Source: Niastella sp. (GTDB lineage: Bacteria; Bacteroidota; Bacteroidia; Chitinophagales; Chitinophagaceae). From it: a stretch of 64,000 nt of DNA. Below are positions 1-8,450 of the stretch, one piece after another; the first letter of the stretch is position 1; each line of letters opens with the position of its first letter. The notes under the pieces are model-generated. The model was not told the DNA's origin and made no database searches. It saw only the letters and a list, made by a program, of their open reading frames with translations. The stretch lies in assembly GCA_017744515.1 (NCBI GenBank), contig JAGIBF010000017.1, forward strand, positions 62,001-126,000. The letters are read 5' to 3'. Position numbers and translations under genes: made by a program.

Positions 1-2237
1 CCTTCCGCGCCTTCCTGCAATACAACCACCTGGAGCAACCGCTCAATGACCTTATGCTCCGGCTCGACCGTCAGCAGTTTGCCAACCTGAAAGAGACCGG
101 CGCCGAAGCACGCACACTATTGCAACAGGCAGACCTGCCACCCGGCCTCGCCATGGAGATCACCAGCGCTTACCGCGCATTTGCAGGTGGCAAACCCATC
201 GCAATGGCCGTACGCAGCAGCGCCACCGCCGAAGACCTGCCAGAAGCAAGCTTTGCCGGTCAGCATGAGTCATTCCTCAATGTGGTAGGAGAAGAAGAGC
301 TCCTCGACGCCGTACACAAATGTTTTGTATCCCTCTATACCGACCGCGCCATCAAATACCGTGAAGACAATGGATTTCGCCACAACGAAGTAGCCCTCTC
401 CGCAGGCATTCAAAAAATGGTGCGGGCCGATACAGGCAGTGCAGGCGTCATCTTTACCCTCGAGCCCGAATCAGGGTTCAGGAACGTCATTCATATCGCA
501 GCCAACTGGGGCCTGGGGGAAAACATAGTACAGGGAACTGTAACACCCGACGAATACATCGTATTCAAAGAAACGTTGCGCAAAGGCAAAAAAGCAATCC
601 TGCAAAAAACACTGGGCGAAAAATCATGGACCATGGTGTATGCCCCCGATGGCCAAACCGGAACAGTCAACAAACCCACGCAACTGGACAAACGCAAACA
701 ATGGGTATTGTCCGATACTGAAATCACGACCCTCGCCAATTGGGCCTTGCTCATAGAAAACCATTACGACAAACCCATGGATATTGAGTGGGCGAAAGAT
801 GGCGATACCGGCGAACTGTTCATCGTACAGGCCCGGCCCGAAACAGTACACAGTACGAAGAACCCTTACCTGGTCACAGAATACAAACTGTTGAAAAAAG
901 GATCACCCATCGTCAGCGGCGAAGCCATCGGCAGCAGGATTGCAACAGGGGTTGCACGCCTGTTGACCTCACCCAAAGAGATACAATTGCTGCAACAGGG
1001 TGAAATAGTAGTTACCAACATTACCAGTCCCGATTGGGACCCCATATTGAAAAAAGCAGGCGGCATCATTACCGATAAAGGAGGCAGGACCAGCCATGCA
1101 GCCATTGTAGCCCGTGAATTGAACGTCCCGGCCATCGTAGGTTGCAACAATGCCACACAACTCATACAAGACGGCGACCTCATCACCATATCCTGCGCAG
1201 AAGGTAAAACGGGGTTTGTTTACAAAGGCAAAGAGAACTACGAAGAAAAAACGGTCGACTTCTCCAAAGTACAGCAGCCGGGCTTCATGGATGTGATGTT
1301 GATCCTCGGCGACCCGGAAAAAGCCTTTCCCCTTTCCTTCTATCCCTCCAAAGGCATCGGCCTGATGCGCATGGAATTCATCATCACCCACGCCATCCGC
1401 GTTCACCCGATGGCCCTGGTAAAGTTCAATACATTGGCAGATACCGCAGCAAAAGAAGAGATTGCCGCACTGACTTTTCAGTATCCCGATAAGCGCGATT
1501 ATTTTACCGGTAAGCTCGCCCAGGGCATTGCTACCATAGCAGCAGCATTCTATCCCCGTGAAGTGATCGTGCGCATGAGCGACTTCAAGACCAACGAATA
1601 CGCCAACCTCCTCGGGGGAAAAGAATTTGAACCACAGGAAGAAAACCCGATGCTCGGGTTCAGAGGCGCCTCCCGGTATTACAACGAACGCTACCGCGAA
1701 GGATTTGAACTCGAATGCAAAGCCATCCGCATCGTTCGCGAAGACATGGGCCTTACCAACGTACAGGTGATGATACCCTTCTGCAGAACACCCGAAGAAG
1801 GCAAAAAAGTATTGCAGGTAATGGAACAACAAGGACTGGCAAGAGGCAGGAAAGGATTGAAAATATTGGTGATGGCCGAAATACCGTCCAATGTGCTCCT
1901 CGCCGAAGAATTTGCCGATATCTTCGATGGCTTTTCCATCGGCTCCAACGACCTGACGCAATTGACCCTCGGCGTTGACCGCGACTCGTCCATCATATCC
2001 GGCCTCTTCAGCGAGCAGAACAAGGCCGCCAAAAAGATGATCGCCATGGTGATACAGGCCGCACGGAAAAAACATGTACACATTGGCCTTTGCGGACAGG
2101 CACCCAGCGATTTCCCTGAATTTGCCAGCTTCCTGGCAGAACAAGGCATCGACAGCATTTCCTTCAATCCCGATGCATTATTGAAAGGAATTGAAAATAT
2201 CAACGCAGCAGAAAAAGCCATCACCGAAAGCTATTGA
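1..2237 (+). CDS. ppsA: phosphoenolpyruvate synthase, 5' end outside window
   Basis: Converts pyruvate, ATP and water to PEP, AMP and phosphate (gluconeogenic direction), in the cytoplasm. The reading frame is open from the window edge (first whole codon at 3), so the ATG at 54 is internal. About 744 residues are visible against roughly 790-800 in the family, so some 50 N-terminal residues are missing. Domain order is intact: ATP-grasp domain (RSSATAEDLPEASFAGQ near the start), swivelling phospho-histidine domain (GGRTSHAAIVARELNVPAIVG region, His codon at 1095-1097) and a C-terminal PEP/pyruvate TIM barrel ending with the conserved Cys in GLCGQAPSD. The P-type ATPase gene follows after 36 bp on the same strand, so co-transcription is likely. 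Pyruvate phosphate dikinase is less likely because the layout and the C-terminal motif fit PEP synthase. Confidence 0.93.
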   Translation, partial: FRAFLQYNHLEQPLNDLMLRLDRQQFANLKETGAEARTLLQQADLPPGLAMEITSAYRAFAGGKPIAMAVRSSATAEDLPEASFAGQHESFLNVVGEEELLDAVHKCFVSLYTDRAIKYREDNGFRHNEVALSAGIQKMVRADTGSAGVIFTLEPESGFRNVIHIAANWGLGENIVQGTVTPDEYIVFKETLRKGKKAILQKTLGEKSWTMVYAPDGQTGTVNKPTQLDKRKQWVLSDTEITTLANWALLIENHYDKPMDIEWAKDGDTGELFIVQARPETVHSTKNPYLVTEYKLLKKGSPIVSGEAIGSRIATGVARLLTSPKEIQLLQQGEIVVTNITSPDWDPILKKAGGIITDKGGRTSHAAIVARELNVPAIVGCNNATQLIQDGDLITISCAEGKTGFVYKGKENYEEKTVDFSKVQQPGFMDVMLILGDPEKAFPLSFYPSKGIGLMRMEFIITHAIRVHPMALVKFNTLADTAAKEEIAALTFQYPDKRDYFTGKLAQGIATIAAAFYPREVIVRMSDFKTNEYANLLGGKEFEPQEENPMLGFRGASRYYNERYREGFELECKAIRIVREDMGLTNVQVMIPFCRTPEEGKKVLQVMEQQGLARGRKGLKILVMAEIPSNVLLAEEFADIFDGFSIGSNDLTQLTLGVDRDSSIISGLFSEQNKAAKKMIAMVIQAARKKHVHIGLCGQAPSDFPEFASFLAEQGIDSISFNPDALLKGIENINAAEKAITESY

Positions 2238-2273
2238 TCGGGATACAAAAAGAAGATTTTAGTAAATTGTTAC

Positions 2274-4790
2274 ATGGATCAGCCAGCGATCGAAAACGGA
2301 CTTAGCTCCACACAAGTGCAGGAAAACAGGCGCAGGTACGGCAGCAACGCGACACAACAGGAAAGCCGTGCAGTATGGATAGACCTGATATTGGGCTTCT
2401 TAAAAGAACCCATGTTCCTGCTGCTGCTCACAAGTTGCATCATCTATTTCAGTGTAGGCCAGGCACAGGATGGTTTTATCATGCTGGCCGCCCTGCTCGT
2501 CGTAAGTGGCATTTCATTCTTCCAGGATTACCGCAGCACCAACGCTGTCAAAACCCTCAACAAAATGGCAGAGCCACGCGCAAAAGTGATACGGGAAGGA
2601 ACACAGCAAGCCATCCCTGCTGCCGAAATAGTCACCGGCGACATAGTACTCCTCGAAGAAGGCATGCTCATACAGGCAGATGGCAGGATACGCCAGGCCA
2701 ACGACCTCACCGTCAATGAATCCATACTCACGGGCGAATCATTTGCGATCGCCAAAACAGCCACCGGCGATAATAAAGTATTCAAAGGAACACTCGTCAC
2801 GTCCGGAGGCGGACGCATGGAGGTAACCGCTGTTGGACAGCACACGCAATTTGGACAGATAGGCAAATCACTGAGCGAGGTAACAGTGCAGAAAACACCA
2901 TTGCAAAGACAAATACAGGATTTCGTGCGCAAAATGGTGATAGCCGGCATTGTCGCCTTTGCAATCGTAGTAAGTTATAACCTCTACCTGTCAGGCAGCT
3001 TCAACCAGGCATTCCTCCAGGGGCTCACACTGGCCATGAGCATTCTGCCCGAAGAAATACCCGTAGCCTTTAGCACCTTCCAGGCACTGGGCGCTTACCG
3101 GTTATTGAAGAAAAACATCATCGTAAAACAACCACAGTATGTGGAAACACTCGGTGCAGCATCCGTCATCTGCGTCGATAAAACAGGCACACTCACACAA
3201 AACAAAATGCAGATCGTGTACCTGTATGATACAGCAACAGATCGTTCGGTCCGGATTGATGAACAAGCCGTTTTACCACAGCAATTGATAGAATATGCCA
3301 TGTGGTCCAGTGAAACCGAACCCTTCGACCCGATGGAAAAATCAATACATGCCTTATACGCAAAAACAGCAACTACCGACCAGCGGCCCCATTACAGGCA
3401 AATACATGAATACCCGTTGAGTGGCATACCACCCATGATGACACACGCCTTTCGAAACGCAGCAGCACAAACAGTCGTCGCCACCAAAGGAGCACCCGAA
3501 GCCATATTGCGCAACAGCCGCCTCCCGGAAGATAAAAAGGAAATATACCTCGAACAAAGCCGGCAATATGCCCGTAAAGGATATCGCGTACTGGCGGTAG
3601 GAAAAGCAGTAGACGGCTATCCTGAATGGCCGGAAAATCAGGAAGATTTTGAATTTGAATTCCTTGGCTTTGTGGTCTTCGAAGATCCCATCAAACCCGG
3701 TATACAGGATACCATACGAAGCTTTCTGCGCGCCGGCATACAGGTAAAAATGATCACAGGCGATTATGCAGAAACAGCACGCGCCATTGCACAGCAGGCC
3801 GGAATTGACCACGAAGCAGCCGTACTCACCGGGCAACAGGTAATGGATATGCCCGTCGAACAGCTAATGCAGGCAGCAAAAACAACCGATATATACGTGC
3901 GCATGTTTCCCGAAGCAAAGTTGAAAATGATCAACACCCTGAAAGCAGCCGGCGAAATAGTTGCCATGACAGGCGACGGCGTGAACGACGCACCCGCCCT
4001 CAAAGCAGCCCATATCGGTGTGGCAATGGGTAAGCGGGGAAGTGAAGTAGCCAGGAGCGCAGCATCACTCATACTCGTCAATGACGACCTCCGCAGCATG
4101 ACCGAAGCCATTGCCCTCGGCCGCCGCATTTACGACAACCTGAAAAAAGCCATTCGGTACATCATATCCATTCATATCCCTATCATACTTATAGTTATGT
4201 TGCCCCTGCTCCTCGGGTGGCAGTTCACTGATATCTTTTCACCGGTCCATGTGATATTCCTCGAATTGATCATGGGACCAACCTGCTCCATCATTTATGA
4301 AAACGAACCCGTAGAAGAAGGCACACTGGCGAAGCCGCCCCGGAAGATCACATTCAGTTTTCTTTCGTTCCGCCAACTTGTGGTGAGCATAATGCAGGGG
4401 CTGGCCATCACCGCCGCTTGCCTTGGCCTCGGCTACTATTACCTTCAATCCGGCGAAAACACCGCAACCGTGCGAACCATTATCTTTATTTCGCTGTTGT
4501 TCAGCAATATCTTTTTAACGCAGATCAATAGATCCTTCGTACACACCGTATTCCATACCTTCCGGTATAAGAATATATTGATCCCCTTGATCTCGGGCGT
4601 AACACTCTTGTTCATTATAACCTTATTATATGTGCCACAGGTCCGTGACCTGTTCAGGCTGCAAACACTTCCTATGCCGGTGCTGATAACCTGTATAGTG
4701 GTAGCCCTGGCCGGTACAGCCTGGATCGAATGGGTGAAACCATTTACACGCACTAACACAAAACCGCTATCCGCGCAGGATAATATGTAA
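2274..4790 (+). CDS. cation-translocating P-type ATPase (P2-like, HAD-IC)
   Basis: Inner-membrane ATP-driven cation pump, 838 residues. Visible elements in order: N-terminal cation-ATPase domain, M1-M2 hairpin, actuator domain with TGES (LTGESFAIAK), an M4 with PEEIP in place of the PEGLP typical of Ca2+ pumps, phosphorylation motif DKTGTLTQ (Asp about residue 302), hinge motif TGDGVNDAPALKAAHIGVAMG, and four or more C-terminal membrane segments. No N-terminal heavy-metal domain and no CPC motif are present, so a P1B metal pump is unlikely. Ca2+, Na+ or H+ are possible ions; the sequence does not decide. It lies 36 bp behind the PEP synthase gene, a pairing reminiscent of hypoxia/dormancy loci in other phyla. 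Confidence 0.9.
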   Translation: MDQPAIENGLSSTQVQENRRRYGSNATQQESRAVWIDLILGFLKEPMFLLLLTSCIIYFSVGQAQDGFIMLAALLVVSGISFFQDYRSTNAVKTLNKMAEPRAKVIREGTQQAIPAAEIVTGDIVLLEEGMLIQADGRIRQANDLTVNESILTGESFAIAKTATGDNKVFKGTLVTSGGGRMEVTAVGQHTQFGQIGKSLSEVTVQKTPLQRQIQDFVRKMVIAGIVAFAIVVSYNLYLSGSFNQAFLQGLTLAMSILPEEIPVAFSTFQALGAYRLLKKNIIVKQPQYVETLGAASVICVDKTGTLTQNKMQIVYLYDTATDRSVRIDEQAVLPQQLIEYAMWSSETEPFDPMEKSIHALYAKTATTDQRPHYRQIHEYPLSGIPPMMTHAFRNAAAQTVVATKGAPEAILRNSRLPEDKKEIYLEQSRQYARKGYRVLAVGKAVDGYPEWPENQEDFEFEFLGFVVFEDPIKPGIQDTIRSFLRAGIQVKMITGDYAETARAIAQQAGIDHEAAVLTGQQVMDMPVEQLMQAAKTTDIYVRMFPEAKLKMINTLKAAGEIVAMTGDGVNDAPALKAAHIGVAMGKRGSEVARSAASLILVNDDLRSMTEAIALGRRIYDNLKKAIRYIISIHIPIILIVMLPLLLGWQFTDIFSPVHVIFLELIMGPTCSIIYENEPVEEGTLAKPPRKITFSFLSFRQLVVSIMQGLAITAACLGLGYYYLQSGENTATVRTIIFISLLFSNIFLTQINRSFVHTVFHTFRYKNILIPLISGVTLLFIITLLYVPQVRDLFRLQTLPMPVLITCIVVALAGTAWIEWVKPFTRTNTKPLSAQDNM

Positions 4791-4971
4791 AAGAAATCAT
4801 AAGGTCTGCAAACGGGTTGTTAACACAGTACAACCACAGGAAAAAAAGCAGCAGCTTTATTACTTTTACCATGTACACGTTTTTCCTGCGCTTTTATCCT
4901 TGCAAACAAACAAATTGACAGACGACCCTGCATGCCGGTCTTCAATACCTGACTAATAAAATCGACGTAGT

Positions 4972-5412
4972 ATGAAACTCATCTTACTGATGCTGGTGTC
5001 GGGCATGAGCCTGTCACTCCCTGGATGGCAAACAGACTTTGAAAAAGCAAAAGCCATCGCAAAAGAAAAAGACCGCCTGATATTACTCAACTTTTCCGGG
5101 TCCGACTGGTGTGGTCCCTGCCAGCGCCTCCACAAAGAAGTATTTGCCGATAACACATTCACAACCTACGCCGATACGGCACTGGTGATGTATAACGCAG
5201 ACTTTCCCCGCAGCAAAAAGAACCAGCTGTCCAAAGACCTGCAGAAAAGCAACGACGCCCTGGCTGACCAATACAATCCCCAGGGAAAATTTCCGCTGAC
5301 CCTGTTGCTTACAGCAGAAGGCAAAGTAGTAAAGACCTGGGATGGCTATGCAGGCAACAACACACAATTCATGCAACAGGTAAAAGCAGTATGCGATGCG
5401 CGCCACCCTTAA
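4972..5412 (+). CDS. exported thioredoxin-fold protein
   Basis: Small periplasmic thioredoxin-like protein of 146 residues with a short hydrophobic signal sequence (first about 18 residues) and the redox motif WCGPC inside NFSGSDWCGPCQRLHKEVF. A cis-Pro position (KFPLTLLL) follows about 70 residues later, as expected for the fold. It is the first gene of a packed four-gene operon with an ApbE flavin transferase, DUF4266 and DUF3570, and its 3' end overlaps the ApbE gene by 17 bp. Likely role: thiol-disulfide handling of an exported partner. The cysteine-tailed DUF4266 lipoprotein two genes downstream is the obvious candidate, but this is inference. Confidence 0.85.
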   Translation: MKLILLMLVSGMSLSLPGWQTDFEKAKAIAKEKDRLILLNFSGSDWCGPCQRLHKEVFADNTFTTYADTALVMYNADFPRSKKNQLSKDLQKSNDALADQYNPQGKFPLTLLLTAEGKVVKTWDGYAGNNTQFMQQVKAVCDARHP

Positions 5413-6343
5413 GCAGACATGGAAAGAATACAGGCAATCGGAAAAACTCATGGGCAATACCTTTGAATTGACGGTGGTAGCTGCCGATGAAACCTGGGCC
5501 GGTGAAAAGATCGCATTGGCCATCGCAGAGATCAGGCGCATCGAAAAATTGTTCACCACCTTCAGCGATGACAGCCAGACCAACATGATCAACAAACAGG
5601 CAGGCATTGCCCCCGTGAAAGTAGATAAAGAAGTATTTGAACTGATCCAACGCTCCTTGAAGATATCCGCTGTTACCGACGGCGCTTTCGATATTACCTA
5701 CGGATCTGCAGACAAAAGCCTCTGGAATTTCGATCGCAACATGAAACAACTGCCTGATCCGGCCATCGCCAAAGAAGCGGTAAAACGCATCGATTACCGA
5801 AACGTACTCCTCGATGAGCAGGCACAAACAGTGATGCTGAAAGAAAAAGGCATGCGCATCGGGTTTGGAGGCATAGGCAAAGGCTACGCAGCCGACAAGG
5901 CCAAAGCATTATTGGTACAGGAAGGCGTGCAAAGTGGTATTGTCAATGCCTCCGGCGACCTCATCACCTGGGGCACACAGGCCGATGGCAAACCCTGGAC
6001 CATTGGCATAGCACATCCGGATGACGCACGCGCCGCTTTCTCCTGGCTCGATATCTCCAACCTCGCCATCGCTACCTCCGGCAACTATGAAAAATATGTA
6101 ATGATCGATGGTAAGAAATATTCACATACCATCAACCCTAAAACCGGTATGCCGGTCACCGGCATCAAAAGCGTTACCATTATAAGCCCTTATGCCGAAA
6201 TAGCCGATGCCATGGCCACCCCGGTTATGGTGATGGGCGTAAAAGCAGGACTGCAAATGATCGACCAGATCAATTACCTCGGCTGCATCATCGTCGACGA
6301 CCACAACAAGATTTATACAACGAAAAACATCCATTTACAATGA
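5396..6343 (+). CDS. apbE: FAD:protein FMN transferase (ApbE family)
   Basis: Transfers FMN from FAD to a Thr/Ser of a target protein outside the cytoplasm. The 315-residue protein shows the ApbE landmarks: MGNTFELTV at the start of the fold, DGAFDITYG, GFGGIGKGYAADKA (FAD/Mg region), VNASGDL, TSGNYEKYV and HTINPKTGMPV. No strong signal peptide is evident from the chosen start, which overlaps the thioredoxin gene by 17 bp; a start at 5450 (MGNTFEL) would give the shortest plausible protein. The next gene begins in an ATGA overlap at 6340-6343. No classical SGAT-type flavinylation target is encoded in the operon, so the substrate is either elsewhere or atypical. Confidence 0.92.
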   Translation: MRATLKQTWKEYRQSEKLMGNTFELTVVAADETWAGEKIALAIAEIRRIEKLFTTFSDDSQTNMINKQAGIAPVKVDKEVFELIQRSLKISAVTDGAFDITYGSADKSLWNFDRNMKQLPDPAIAKEAVKRIDYRNVLLDEQAQTVMLKEKGMRIGFGGIGKGYAADKAKALLVQEGVQSGIVNASGDLITWGTQADGKPWTIGIAHPDDARAAFSWLDISNLAIATSGNYEKYVMIDGKKYSHTINPKTGMPVTGIKSVTIISPYAEIADAMATPVMVMGVKAGLQMIDQINYLGCIIVDDHNKIYTTKNIHLQ

Positions 6344-6561
6344 GAAAAATGCATAAACCCTGGATAGTGCTCATAGCGCTGACGACGGGAATCATTTCCT
6401 GCAAACCCGTAAAAGAATACCAGAAAAACAAACTCAATGATTCGGAAATGACACTCGGCAACCGCAAAGTGGAGAAAACGGAGCTCAGCTTCCAGAGCTA
6501 TCGGGAAGGAGCTTCCGGCGCCAATGCTGGCAAAAGCGGTGGCGGTTGTGGCTGCAATTAA
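6340..6561 (+). CDS. DUF4266 small lipoprotein with GGGCGCN tail
   Basis: A 73-residue protein with a lipoprotein-like signal (TTGIISCKPV, acylated Cys expected near residue 21) and a glycine/cysteine tail ending SGGGCGCN. The motif YREGASGANAGKSGGGCGCN matches the conserved end of DUF4266 as I know that family, which usually reads E-x-A-S-G-G ... GGGCGCN. It starts in an ATGA overlap with apbE and lies 30 bp before the DUF3570 gene, the usual partner. Function is not established. The two terminal cysteines could bind metal, be oxidised by the operon's thioredoxin, or be modified. The EGASGAN stretch is only loosely like an ApbE acceptor site and lacks the Thr. Confidence 0.85.
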   Translation: MRKMHKPWIVLIALTTGIISCKPVKEYQKNKLNDSEMTLGNRKVEKTELSFQSYREGASGANAGKSGGGCGCN

Positions 6562-6591
6562 AAATAAGCGTAAACGAATCAACAAGCAGGT

Positions 6592-7785
6592 ATGAAACGA
6601 CTTTTTCTGACAGCCTTTGGCATAGCAGCACTACTGAAGGGCTATTCCCAACAGACGCCCGACACGACAGGCTTTCAAAGCAGGAAACTCAAAATAGAAG
6701 AAATAAACCTGGTATCGAGCTATTATGGACAAAACGGAGACCATGCCGCTGTCACCGGAGGCATTGGCACCCAAAAATTGACCGATATAGCCAACGTATT
6801 CGACATCAAGCTCGCCAGGTACGATAAGAAACTCCGCAAACACACGTTCGACTTCGAAGTAGGCATCGATCACTACACCTCGGCATCTTCCGATAAGGTA
6901 GACCTCAAAGCCAATTCATCCGCTTCCTATGCCGACACCCGCATCTACCCATCATTGACCTGGACCGTCGAAAACGAAAAGAAAGGAACCACCTTTTCAT
7001 TAGGCGCATCTTCCTCCACCGAATTCGATTACCAGTCATTCGGGCTCAATGCAGGATTCTCTAAAAAAACGAAAGACAGGAACGGAGAGTTCACGGCACG
7101 TATACAGGGATATTTCGACCAGGTAAAATTGGTGACACCCACAGAGCTAAGGCCGGGTGGGGGAGGCGGTGGTGAGGACAGCTATGGCACCGACAACCGC
7201 ACCACGATTGCAGGCTCACTGTCCTGGTCGCAGGTCATCAATAAAAATTTACAGGTCATGGTCCTCGCCGACCTGGTACACCAGCAGGGATTTTTAAGCC
7301 TGCCCTTCTACCGCGTCTACTTCAACGATGGAAGCGTGCACCAGGAAAAGCTGCCCGATAGCAGGCTCAAAGTACCATTGGGCTTCCGGGCCAATTACTT
7401 CCTGGGCGACCGCGTTATCATAAGGAGTTATTACCGCTTCTACAAAGACGATTGGGGTATCACTTCCCATACCCTCAACCTCGAAGTACCGGTCAAGATC
7501 ACACCCTTTGTGTCCATCAGCCCGTTCTACCGGTTCTACAACCAGTCGGCTGCTAAGTATTTTGCGCCATACCAGCAACATACTGCCGCCAACACCTATT
7601 ACACCAGCAACTACGACCTGTCTAAGTTTAACAGCAATTTCGTCGGCACAGGCATCAGGCTGGCGCCGCCCAAAGGAGTATTCAATATCGCTCATTTCAA
7701 TAGCCTTGAACTTCGATACGGCCATTATATGCGCAACAATGACCTCAACTCGAACATTGTGTCGCTGCACCTGAAGTTCAAATAA
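6592..7785 (+). CDS. DUF3570 outer-membrane beta-barrel protein
   Basis: 397-residue exported protein with an N-terminal signal sequence (ALLKGYSQQ cleavage region). It has many alternating amphipathic strands rich in aromatic residues and ends LHLKFK, typical of an outer-membrane barrel. A glycine-rich loop (PGGGGGGEDSYGTDN) sits near residue 190. Order thioredoxin, ApbE, DUF4266, DUF3570 recurs in Bacteroidota and Proteobacteria as far as I recall, so this is probably the outer-membrane component of one functional unit. Last gene of the operon; a bidirectional hairpin follows 11 bp after the stop codon. What is transported or anchored is unknown. Confidence 0.85.
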   Translation: MKRLFLTAFGIAALLKGYSQQTPDTTGFQSRKLKIEEINLVSSYYGQNGDHAAVTGGIGTQKLTDIANVFDIKLARYDKKLRKHTFDFEVGIDHYTSASSDKVDLKANSSASYADTRIYPSLTWTVENEKKGTTFSLGASSSTEFDYQSFGLNAGFSKKTKDRNGEFTARIQGYFDQVKLVTPTELRPGGGGGGEDSYGTDNRTTIAGSLSWSQVINKNLQVMVLADLVHQQGFLSLPFYRVYFNDGSVHQEKLPDSRLKVPLGFRANYFLGDRVIIRSYYRFYKDDWGITSHTLNLEVPVKITPFVSISPFYRFYNQSAAKYFAPYQQHTAANTYYTSNYDLSKFNSNFVGTGIRLAPPKGVFNIAHFNSLELRYGHYMRNNDLNSNIVSLHLKFK

Positions 7786-7796
7786 TCACCAATAAA

Positions 7797-7826
7797 AACA
7801 GGAGGCAGTAAAGATTGCCTCCTGTT
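7797..7826. terminator. bidirectional terminator between convergent genes
   Basis: A perfect inverted repeat, AACAGGAGGCA paired with TGCCTCCTGTT, with an 8-nt loop, sits between the ends of the DUF3570 gene (+) and the PPOX gene (-). A-rich sequence on the left and T-rich sequence on the right make it usable on both strands. Confidence 0.85.
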
Positions 7827-7851
7827 GTATAATATATGAGCAGGAAACTGT

Positions 7852-8322
7852 TTAAGCGATCGGCGCCGATTGCAACGACCGCTCATAACGACCGGTCTTT
7901 TGCGTGATACGAATGCGGAACACAATACCCTTTACCACACCATCATGATCATCATTGAACGGCCAATCCCTCGATTGCCGTATCCGCTCACTGGTCGCCA
8001 GCGGCATCACATGAGCACGCAATTTCTTTAAAGCCACTTGTCGATCGCCATCTTCAGTAAGCTCTTCAAAACGCCCCCACAGGACCACACTTTGCCAATT
8101 GGCCATATTTTCAATCATATCGGTCTGGAAACAAACGCGCGGATTACTACGCATCAGGTTGATCTTCATACCGGGCTGGGTGTAACAATATACAAACTCA
8201 CCGTCGTACGCAAAGTTAATGGGAACGATATAGGTCGTGTCATCTGCATGACAACCTATACGCCCAAGCACTTGCCTATACAACACCTGTTCAATTTCCT
8301 GCGGTGATAAACTGCCGTACAT
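7852..8322 (-). CDS. pyridoxamine 5'-phosphate oxidase-like flavin-binding protein
   Basis: 156-residue split-barrel FMN-binding protein of the PPOX-like class. Typical blocks are present: GRIGCHADDTTYIVPINFAYDG at the N-terminal strand pair (conserved hydrophobic-P-Hydrophobic core), YCYTQPGMKINLMRSNPRVCF for the FMN phosphate region, and WQSVVLWGRFEEL. This is the small single-domain class, not biosynthetic PdxH. A role as flavin reductase or redox stress protein is likely; the substrate is unknown. It is transcribed divergently from pfkB over 128 bp that hold two FNR-like boxes, one centred 53.5 bp before this start codon. Confidence 0.85.
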   Translation of the reverse strand: MYGSLSPQEIEQVLYRQVLGRIGCHADDTTYIVPINFAYDGEFVYCYTQPGMKINLMRSNPRVCFQTDMIENMANWQSVVLWGRFEELTEDGDRQVALKKLRAHVMPLATSERIRQSRDWPFNDDHDGVVKGIVFRIRITQKTGRYERSLQSAPIA

Positions 8323-8368
8323 ACACGATGATTTTTAAGCAAATTAGCTTTATTCAACTACCCCTTCA

Positions 8369-8404
8369 ATGATGCATATCAATACACTAAATGATGCTTA
8401 TCAG
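8369..8404. promoter_or_regulatory. two FNR/CRP-like boxes between divergent PPOX and pfkB
   Basis: ATGATGCATATCAA at 8369-8382 and ATGATGCTTATCAG at 8391-8404 match the FNR pattern TTGAT-N4-ATCAA at 9/10 and 8/10 positions. They are spaced 22 bp, two helical turns. The first box is centred 53.5 bp from the PPOX start codon and the second is centred 53.5 bp from the pfkB start codon, which suggests one box serves each promoter. The Crp/Fnr identification is inference. Confidence 0.6.
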
Positions 8405-8450
8405 CCTTTGGCAAATAAGCCATTTTTACCTTTAAAAGATAATAAGCACA

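Noticed and set aside
969..2144. 391-codon open frame on the minus strand inside the PEP synthase gene
   Set aside because: Composition (Phe/Gly/His/Tyr-rich, no domain) is that of a reverse-strand reading of a strongly coding gene; the plus-strand frame has every PEP synthase motif.
2230..2250. FNR-like TTGAT-N4-ATACA at the end of ppsA
   Set aside because: The right half-site matches at only 3 of 5 positions and overlaps the stop codon; probably chance.
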